Origin: Seminavis robusta
Taxonomy: Eukaryota > Bacillariophyta > Bacillariophyceae > Naviculales > Naviculaceae
Direction: 5' to 3'
DNA: 30,413 nucleotides
Assembly (NCBI GenBank): GCA_903772945.1
Contig: CAICTM010001376.1
Span: forward strand, 1-30,413
A program made the translations under genes and the position numbers. Within the stretch, counting starts at the first letter, position 1. Each line of letters begins with the position of its first letter. A model generated the notes under the pieces. It was given only the letters and a program-made list of their open reading frames with translations, ran no database searches and had not been told where the DNA came from. Positions 19,249 to 27,159 of the stretch are shown one piece after another.

Positions 19249-21455
19249 ATGGGCCGTCCAAATACTTTTCTGACAGCCAAGTCCGCGGACCTCGAAGAAT
19301 CAAGATTTGATGATTCAAATATTGATCCTTCCTCCCGTTCCTCTCCTTCCTCCCCGTCCCGCTCTGGTTGGGGGGCCTCCGTGCCATCGGCATTCATTTT
19401 TTCCCTGGGCTGCATCACCGCGGCTGCCTTTGTTTGGTTCGGCGTGTCCGCTGCGATTGACGAGCAGAATGCCGAGTTTCAGCGGTCTGCCGCCGACACC
19501 ACCAACAAACTCCAAGACGCCTTTGAAGACTACTCCCAAGCGGCCAGCACTGTCCACATGCGCTGCCGCCACCGCAACTTTACCCGTCAAGACTTTCGTG
19601 AGGCCTTTGAATACCTCATGGACGGCGGACTCCGCTTCAAGGCCGTCCAATTCAACCCCATGTTCACGCACGCCGAGCGCCCCGGTGCGGAGGAGGAAGC
19701 CCGGGCCTATTACGCAGAACACTATCCCCACGTGGACTATCAGGGCTTTCGCGGGTTCAACTACCCCAACTCGACCACCTTGGAACCTCGGATTGAACAG
19801 CCTTTTTATTTCCCCATTCACTACCAAGAACCCGTGGTCGGAAACGAGGCCGCCATTGACTTGGACTACCATTCTTCGGAGTCGCGCACCCGCGCCGTCG
19901 ATGCCTTGTTTGAAACCAAAGGTCCCTCGCTCACCGATCGTCTGTCCCTTGTCAAGAAGAAGGGTGAAGTCAGTCGCTGTGGAGCACACAATGGACCTTC
20001 CTACGGGGTGGTACTCATGCATCCCGGCGTGGAATTGTCTCAACCTCAACCAGGGGATGAAGTCTGGCCCCGGGATTTTTCGACTATTGTCCTTTGCGTC
20101 CCGGACTTGTTGGCGCGATCTATCGCCGGCCAGTCCAAGTCCTCCTTTATCTATATCCATGACCAGTCGACTCCTGGCGCTGAAGATGGCGAACCCGTCT
20201 TTATGGGTGGAGCGCAGGTGGAAATCGCAGACTTTCATCAGAAGGTTGACTTTTTAGATGAAGTCAAGTTGTCCGAGTTGTCCGCCAAGCTCAAGGAACA
20301 AAGCAGTATCACTGTTGCCAACCGCGTTTGGACAGTGACGGTCTTGTCCATGGATGACACCTATGAACCGGACATTCTCTTTGTCTGTTTGGGTGGAGCC
20401 TTCGTCTTGTTGGGGAGTGTCTTTCTGGCCATTTGGGTCTACACCTGGAAACAAGCCCAGTACATGCAAGTCCTGGCCACAGCCGAGCGGTCTACCGCCA
20501 TTGTCACCTCGCTCTTCCCAAAGAACGTGGCCAAGCAAATGATGGACTACGACGTCGCTGATCGGGAGGGTTGTGCTGATACGAAGAGCAAGCCCATTGC
20601 TGATCTATTCCCCAGCGCCACCATCATCTTTGCAGACATGGTAGGGTTCACGGAATGGAGTTCCATGCGAGAACCTACTGATGTCTTTCTCCTTTTAGAA
20701 ACGGTGTACGCCGCCTTCGATGAGATTGCTGCTAGGCGAAGTAAGTTCCACAACGATGGTAGCCATTCCAGGCTACTACTGTCGTTCAATTCTAAATCTC
20801 ACGGCTTGTGCCCTTCTCGCCTTCTCTTTTCCACAGAGGTTTTCAAAGTAGAGACCATTGGTGACTGCTATGTGGCTGTCTGTGGGCTCCCTGAGCCTTG
20901 CAAAAATCATGCTGTGGTAAGTAGTACAATAGGGTTGAAGATAGCAGGGCTGCAGCCATGTTGTGGAGTCGACTACAGCTCACCTGATCCTCTTATCGTT
21001 TTCCAAATTGATCACCACAGGTTATGGCGCGCTTTGCCCATGAGTGTGCCTGTATATCCAAATCTGTCCTACGTGGGCTTGAGGCAGAACTTGGGCCCGA
21101 GACTTCCACACTCGACTTCCGGGTTGGCTTGCATAGTGGTGCTGTCACCGGTGGAGTCTTGAGAGGACAGCGTGCAAGGTTCCAACTGTTTGGAGACACT
21201 GTCAATACTGCTGCAAGGATGGAAAGTACTGGCAAAAAGGGAGCGATTCATGTATCCACTGCAACAGCCGATCTCATCAGAGAAGCTGGTTGGGGTGAGT
21301 GGGTTGTCCCGCGCGAGGACAAAGTACATGCCAAGGGTCTGGGTTTTGTGGACACATGCTGGTTGTCTATCAAGTCCGATGATCGTGCTGCTTTGGGGGG
21401 AGGCGCTTCGCAGAGTGATCATCATGAGTCATATCGCACTGATGAGTCCGTTTAG
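19249..21455 (+). CDS. receptor-type class III nucleotidyl cyclase (CHASE-TM-cyclase)
   Basis: Three exons (19249-20740, 20837-20916, 21021-21455), 668 residues. Start ATG at 19249 (MGRPNTFL). A Ser/Pro-rich cytosolic tail is followed by TM1 (about 46-70), an extracytoplasmic CHASE-like sensor (about 80-340, with the FKAVQFNPMF and FYFPIHY core), TM2 (about 375-399), a linking helix, and the cyclase domain. Metal-binding Asp residues lie in FADMVGFTEWSS (about 463) and ETIGDCY (507). Transition-state Asn586 and Arg590 are in FGDTVNTAARMES, so catalysis looks intact. For base choice, Glu503 is the guanylyl-cyclase type, but the usual Cys is Gln579 (RFQLFGD), so cGMP versus cAMP is open. It acts as a homodimer at a membrane, turning an external signal into cyclic nucleotide. 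No phosphodiesterase domain follows. Confidence 0.9.
20741..20836 (+). other. intron 1 of the cyclase gene
   Basis: 96 bp, donor A|GTAAGTTCC, acceptor TTCCACAG|AGGTTTTC, phase 1. Splicing gives ARRKVFKVETIGD, the expected class III sequence. The intron is a multiple of three with no in-frame stop. Confidence 0.9.
20917..21020 (+). other. intron 2 of the cyclase gene
   Basis: 104 bp, donor GTG|GTAAGTAG, acceptor CACCACAG|GTTATGGC, phase 0. Splicing gives CKNHAVVMARFAHEC. Retention would shift the frame and stop at 21160-21162, before the FGDTVNTAAR segment. Confidence 0.9.
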
Positions 21456-22748
21456 CCTCCTATGATTTTCTTGGCTGTTGGGTACTAGCTAGTGGGAAAA
21501 GTCGCAAGTTGGCATGTTGCTTCGGCCCATGAATTATACTTTACACATTTTAACAAGTAAAATATATATTACATTAGTGATGTTCTGCTGCCAGCAGGGC
21601 CTCGACAACTTGCTCATGACTCCAACACAAATACAAAGTAGAGCCGTTAAGGAGCGAGGGGGCTAAGCTAGGCAGAGCGGTGGAATCGGGAGAGCAATGA
21701 GGACGGGAGCAGGGCATAGGGGGGCAGGGAAGGGGGGTGCATGGAGGAAAACGAAGAAGGAGAATGGAGCAAAATTAGCTGAAGAGGGCAAGTGCACCAT
21801 CGGCATCCCAGAGAGAACGACGGTAGCTCATTGTGCCAGCAGGGACACGAGAGCCACGCATGCAGAGTGGCGGGCCCGAAGAATAGCAAGGCTAACAAAG
21901 GGAATTGCATTGAACAGCATGTGAAAAAGGCAGGAAATCAAAATGTGGTGCCAAAGATTTAGAGGGGAACCTGAAGAAGATTTAACCAATAATATCTTAA
22001 AAGTGCAAACAAAACTGGTTCCGTAACGGGTCTTGAGACTGGTCCGGTCCTGCATATCATTAATCCTTTGGTTCCCGTCAAAGATTTATTGTGTTGTTAA
22101 TACTCCTTCCAACTCTGACGGACGACGGAGGCAATGGCAGAGGAATGAGACAGCACAAAAGCAAGTCCACAATCCACAATGGCGCTTTACAGACGGGGAG
22201 AGCCGTAACCATGACATCTAATAAGCTTCTACTATCATTGACTTCACTCCAGGTCACTATGGAAGCCTTCTAGCTAGGCAAACTCATGTGTCAATCCGTT
22301 GGGTTCTTCGATTTGGACTTTCGGATTACTCATTCGCTCAAGACGATTGGATGCGGAGAGTTCTTACGGCAGCATTGGAGACCAGGACGCTTCGAACGCT
22401 TCGTATTGACGGAGAATGAATAGCCAGTTCCCATCATAGGAGTTTCGTAATCGGCAGATCGATTGTGGGTAAGTCTTTTTATCAGCCTTTTGAGGGCGCG
22501 ACACTGACTTCTCTCCCTCATTGAATTCCTATAAGTATAAACAGGAGAGAAATCCAAGCTTGGCAAAAAGAGACTCGCGGTGGTTGAATCGATCGATGGA
22601 ACGACTGGTAACTGGGACGACGTAAGCCTATTATCAAGAGTTTCATTGAAAATGCAGAACGGAAAGCCATCCATTTATTTCTATGGACCACGGGAAGCAG
22701 TCTTTCATTCAATCGATCGTACAGGATGACTTTTTTACCGCTGACAGG
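21456..22748. other. intergenic spacer downstream of the cyclase gene
   Basis: No gene recognised; frames of about 80-115 residues show no domain. A G-rich tract at 21705-21737 is entered separately. AT-rich DNA at 21535-21580 is a plausible 3' end for the cyclase transcript. Confidence 0.55.
21705..21737 (+). other. predicted G-quadruplex tract
   Basis: Five runs of at least three G with loops of 4, 4, 2 and 2 bases (GGG-AGCA-GGG-CATA-GGGGGG-CA-GGG-AA-GGGGGG), which meets the standard G3+ loop 1-7 rule. It lies about 250 bp 3' of the cyclase stop codon. Confidence 0.7.
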
Positions 22749-23009
22749 TGTCAAAATGTGAGCATTTTTGACAGTTATTTTTCGGTTTTAGGAAATGGGA
22801 ACCCGGAAGTGGTCATTTCACGAATCTTGCATTGAAATGACTAGTTGGAATAAAGAAAAGATTGAAGCTAATAAAATGAATTTTATCAGCATGGCAACAG
22901 TGTTGACCAAATGGTATTAGCTTTACCAATACATTGAGATAGCTAATGTTTCAGAGGAGTAGCTCCCAACACACTCACAGACACTCCCTCTAAAAGCATT
23001 AGCTATCTC
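22749..23009. repeat. cluster of four inverted repeats
   Basis: Four successive hairpins. (1) TGTCAAAATG / CATTTTTGACA at 22749-22773 with a 4-base loop. (2) GTCATTTCA / TGAAATGAC at 22812-22841 with a 12-base loop. (3) GCTAATAAAAT / ATTTTATCAGC at 22868-22890 with a 2-base loop and one mismatch. (4) GAGATAGCTAATG / CATTAGCTATCTC at 22936-23009, whose arms extend with mismatches to about 25 bp around a loop of about 20 bases. The cluster ends where the Gypsy-associated region begins. Confidence 0.75.
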
Positions 23010-23595
23010 CAAGGTTTGTCATGGACCCTCTAAAAAAAAACAGGCTTGGATTGCATTTGTTGTCATTCTGCACTACGCTAAAAGCTAGTGTAAAGATCTT
23101 CGAGTGTTTTGGTTTGAGAGAATGAAAGTTATGAGAGGATTGAGAAAGCTATGAAAACTAATCAACGAGAGAGATCAATAAGGATCGTAGATTGAACTCC
23201 CGCGGGAGACTGTAAAGTGTGATAGAGTAGGTTGTGGTATAATCCTACTCGTTCCACAAATCCAAAACAGGAACGCGTGGAAGATTCGTCTAGCATATCT
23301 ATAGCGTGGAAGTACCCAGCTGGCTAAATATCATAGCGCATGTTTCACATCAGACCTAGTATGACTAGCGGTCATGAGAACCCTGTCTCAATGACTATTC
23401 ACGAGAGACTCAGTCATGAGTCGAACTCCAACCCTATCTAGGATCGAGTCGCGAATAAGGCTAAGAGCCGTGTATTGCATTCGCCCTGACAAGGGTCACA
23501 AAGGCACGACATCAGTCGGACAAGGAGAACATATGATTTAAAGTGCGGGGACTCTCCGAGATTGGATTTAGACATGTGCGTCGCAGATGGCAATC
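23010..23595 (-). other. non-coding region 3' of the Gypsy pol (possible LTR)
   Basis: About 585 bp downstream, in element orientation, of the Gypsy integrase stop. It has no frame and is where a 3' LTR would be expected. No second LTR is in the window for comparison, so LTR limits cannot be set. Confidence 0.35.
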
Positions 23596-25475
23596 CTACA
23601 AGGGGATCAGGCCTTGTATGGGTGTAAATACCTTATGTTCCAAGTCTGGTAGACTGTGCCGCCATTGGGCGTGAGCATGTTGGAGCCGTACAGTGCCATT
23701 GTCATTGACTCGGTCTATAGTGTAAGGACATTTGTACTTTGGCTGACCGTACTTGCGGTGCTGATACTGTTGAATCATCACGGTATCGTTGACATTGTAT
23801 TGATGAGGGACACGCGTCGCGTTCTCCCTATCGTTGTTCTGTTGGATGAGTCGTTGGCGACGTTCCTTGATGTACTTCCAGTTTGCTTCGAAACGGACGT
23901 TGTGAATCGCGTCACGGTTGAACACGAGCTGTGCAGGCGTTGCACGCAAGGTGGTATGAATCGTGGCGTTCATTGCGAAGCGAACCGCCGTGAGGACTCC
24001 ATCCCAGGATCCGTTCACGAGGTCGTCTTGGCACTTGATGTTTTGAACAGCGATCAAGTTGCGTATGGTCTGATGAGCACGCTCGACCATGGAGTTGGCT
24101 TGAGGGTTGCGCGTGGTTCATCCCGGAGAGTCTTCTCGACCTCTGCGCGGAACTCACGTCCTCTATCCATGATAACCTCAGCCGGCCATGGATACCGAGT
24201 AAGCCACATTTGTTCTAGGACGACAGCTACTTCGTCTGCTGCCTTGGAGCAGATCTCTGCAATCTCGAACCATCCGGTTACGGGATCAATCATTGTCAAG
24301 CAATGAAGTGTACAGGAATTCTTTTTCTTAGGATCCCCGACGTTGTAGGGACCTATCAGGTCAATACATAGTCTTTCCCAAGGGATCTCCTCGCAAGTCT
24401 TTGGAGGCATCAATCCCAGCTTACGCGTCTTGGGTTTGTTCATCTGGCAGCTTTGGCAACGCTGACATACGGCCTGCACAGTCTTGCGCAGTCCTTTCCA
24501 GGTGTAGTGTTGGCTGATGGTTAGTTCTGTGCGAGTCTCGCCAGGATGCATCAGCACACCATGGTACCATTCGACTAGCTTCTTCTGCATAGTCTTAGGT
24601 ACGACGATCTTATCGTCCTTAACTACTAAGTCGTAAGACTTATCCCCTCTGGGGAAAGATTGCTTCTTGTAGTCGTTTGGCTTGTCCCTGAGGAGTTTCT
24701 TGATATCGTTGTCGTCTTTCTGACGATGTTCGATCTCGGGGAACGAGAGAGGGAACTCGCTAGGGAAGTCCTCTTCGTCTGCAGCCATGAGCTCAGCGAT
24801 CTCGCTGGCGTCCATTTGTTCTGAAGAACCGTCGTTGTTGGAGATGTTAAGTCTCGACAACGCATCAGCGACGATGTTCTGTTCGCCCTTGATGTACCGT
24901 AGTTCAGGGCCGTATTCTTCCAGAATAAGGCGCCATCGCATTACGCGATCATCGGTATTGAAGTTCTTACATGTAAGATTCTTGTGGTCCGTATGCACAA
25001 CGATCTTCTGTCCCAGAAGAATGTTACGGAACTCTTTTAGAGTTTCTACGATACTGAGAAGTTCCTTCTCGGTAACGGTGTAACGTGTCTGAGCAGGGTT
25101 GAGCTTCCTGCTGTAGAACGCGATAGGTTTTCCCTTCTGGGAAATTACTGCACCTAGTTGAGTATCACTCGCATCCGTGTGGATAACGAATGTATCGTTG
25201 AAGTCAGGGTAAGCGAGCAAGGTTTCTTTGCTGATGATCTTCTTCATCTGGCTAAAGGCCTTGTCGTGTTCGGCTTCCCATTTCCACTTCGTTGTTTTGG
25301 AAGTCAACGAAGCGAGTGGGGCCAGTACATGTGATCGTCTAATCCACATGTCTCGATAGTAGTTCACTAGTCCAATGAATCTACGGAGTTCTTTTCTGTT
25401 GGTAGGAGGAGCGATATTCTGGATCGCGTCTATTTTCTTGGTTATAGGTTGGATCCCTTCTCGAGTACAGTAACT
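23596..25475 (-). mobile_element. truncated Ty3/Gypsy retrotransposon pol (RT end, RNase H, integrase)
   Basis: In element order: the C-terminal end of reverse transcriptase (TREGIQPITKKIDAIQNI ... LRRFIGLVNYYRDMW, from about 25475), RT-type RNase H with its four acidic sites (HTDASD, TEKELL, HTDHKNL, VADALSRL), an H-H-C-C zinc domain (WYHGVLMHPGE ... CQRCQSC), the integrase core with CIDLIGPY, MDRGREF and MVERAHQT (Asp, Asp, Glu), and a GPY-like module (KCPYTIDRVNDNGTVRL). The second Asp and the Glu are only about 28 residues apart instead of 35 and the frame changes near 24095, so roughly 20-odd bases are missing there. The rest of RT, protease and gag are absent; the element stops at the 28-bp repeat. 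It is a non-functional relic, but apart from the one deletion well preserved, so fairly recent. Confidence 0.9.
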
Positions 25476-25495
25476 TCTGTAAAATGTGTTTCTTG
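25468..25495. repeat. 28-bp direct repeat, copy 1
   Basis: Begins CAGTAACTTCTG and ends TGTTTCTTG; identical over 28 bp to 26516-26543. It sits exactly at the point where the Gypsy reverse-transcriptase similarity ends. Confidence 0.95.
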
Positions 25496-26515
25496 CTCGG
25501 TACAGAGTGAGGCAATTATGTTGTATATATACTGCTTATATTCTCAACTTTATCGCTCCCCCATTGCCGAACAGCTCTGCAGTCTCTCGAGATCTTGGGT
25601 GAATCTCGAGTTCGAGCAGTTGGAATCACCCAGCACTAATTCGCACGTACTGGTATGCATGCAGGTATTTATTTACGCTTTAGCGCTGCCTGTACTCAAG
25701 CGCTAGCCTTCGAGTGTCACGGAAGGATCTTTTTGTTGCGCGTACGTCAGTAGAGGTACGTCGAGTTCGCATTGCGGAGCTGACGTCAGTCGTGGAGGTA
25801 CGTGTTCACTTTAACTCGCTGTGCAGTATTCGCTCCCCCAGGAACGGTGAAGAATTCCGGGGACTATGTTGGAACGTTCTGTACGAGTGATACTAGTGTA
25901 CGGTGTTCTGCATACGTACGTACGCAGGGGAACTGACTGTGGAGTACTAGTACGAAGTCGGAATACTAGTTTCTTCTCTTAACTCACGAGCGATTGGAGA
26001 GCCATCTGAAGGACTTAGACGTTGTGCACTCTAGCGTTCCGTTGCCAAGACCATGTCACGGGTGAAGAGTTAACGCGGTGAACTCCCCCATAGTCTGTGT
26101 GTATTAGCTAGATGAACGTCATATACTATTTACGAGTGAGACTTGACTGACTCACCGTTGGAGGTGAACTTCTCCCCCCAAGTCTTGTTATGGAGAATTG
26201 GTACGAAATGTCACGAGGAATTAAGACTAGCTTTCCTCGGAACGAAGGAATGCTTACGTATTTATGTGTCGTGCCTCTCTAGCCCTGTAGTGTAGGAACC
26301 ACAGACTTGTAGAATGCATGAGAGTACTTATGGGCTACTTAACGAACTAGAGCATACTTAACTAGTGAGCGTTACCGACAGAGGTATGTTTCCTCGAGGT
26401 GGAAGCTATGAGATACTTATGTACCGAGTATCGAACTACAGGCCTCGAGACCATGTGCTACGGCACTACAGAGGATGACCGAGGGGAATCACGATAGTAG
26501 GGCTGACTGTTAATC
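25496..26515. other. 1.02-kb non-coding block between direct repeats
   Basis: No coding potential. It contains a TATATATA at about 25524-25531, a TGACGTCA palindrome at 25781-25788 with an ACGTCA at 25744-25749, a repeated ACGTCAGT-n-GAGGTACGT unit, and four CTCCCCC tracts (25556, 25833, 26083, 26172; GGGGGAG on the minus strand). This is promoter- or LTR-like composition, but no terminal match proves an LTR. It could be a solo LTR or inserted non-autonomous element. Confidence 0.6.
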
Positions 26516-26543
26516 CAGTAACTTCTGTAAAATGTGTTTCTTG
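26516..26543. repeat. 28-bp direct repeat, copy 2
   Basis: Identical to 25468-25495. It abuts the presumed outer end of the Copia 3' LTR, where the minus-strand sequence reads ...CCTTCA. Confidence 0.95.
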
Positions 26544-27154
26544 AAGGTTCAGTTCCAATACTCAAGTAGTGGACTGGGTCTCGCTGAAACCCTTCCTCAG
26601 GGACAGCGGTAGTCAGGCAGTTCAGGGAGCCTTGTCGTGCCTCAGGAGTATCCCAACACCTCCAGTAGGCACCAAACCAAGGACTTGGTCCTGTCAGTCA
26701 GACAGGAGGGCCAGCAGAGCTCTCTGCTGGGCCCTTTTGGGCCAGCTCTCCTCAGGAGCTGGGAGCCTTCGTTATTCAATCGTGCAGTGGCAGTCTGGGA
26801 ACAGTACTATCTGCTAGTACCTCCTACTGCTTCTGCCCGGCCTCAACAGGATAGGTATCGACTGCTGCGGTATCAAAGGGGCTACAAGCTAATCAGGATC
26901 GGTCTCAATCTTTCGTACTATTTTCTTAACTATGGTAGAAAGGACGATCCTTTCTTGCTGCTTTGCTGGAGATAAGCCAACTGTGCATGCTGGAGCTGTA
27001 GTGCGACAATACCATTGTGGATTGATTAATCTAACGATCTAAGAGATGTAAAGTTTGTATTTCCAAATTAAGTGAGCAGTTATTGATTATTTTCTAGAAT
27101 AGGCCCGCAATTTATAAAGCTGTAAAGCTGAATTGTAAGCTGTATCCCGTCGCA
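26542..27154 (-). mobile_element. putative 3' LTR of the Copia element
   Basis: Lies 3' of the Copia pol relic on its coding strand, just after a purine-rich AAGGGAG that could be a decayed polypurine tract, and would run from TGCGACGG to ...CCTTCA. It is non-coding, with several strong hairpins at 26680-26762. Limits are a guess because the matching 5' LTR lies outside the window. Confidence 0.35.
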
Positions 27155-27159
27155 CTCCC

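Noticed and set aside
19315..20238. Long frames overlapping cyclase exon 1 (minus strand and the second plus frame)
   Set aside because: The CHASE, TM and cyclase motifs lie in the frame starting at 19249; the others are Pro- or Gly-rich shadows caused by strong codon bias.
22330..22674. 114-residue minus-strand frame 3' of the cyclase gene
   Set aside because: No domain recognised, and no matching splice sites or context support it.
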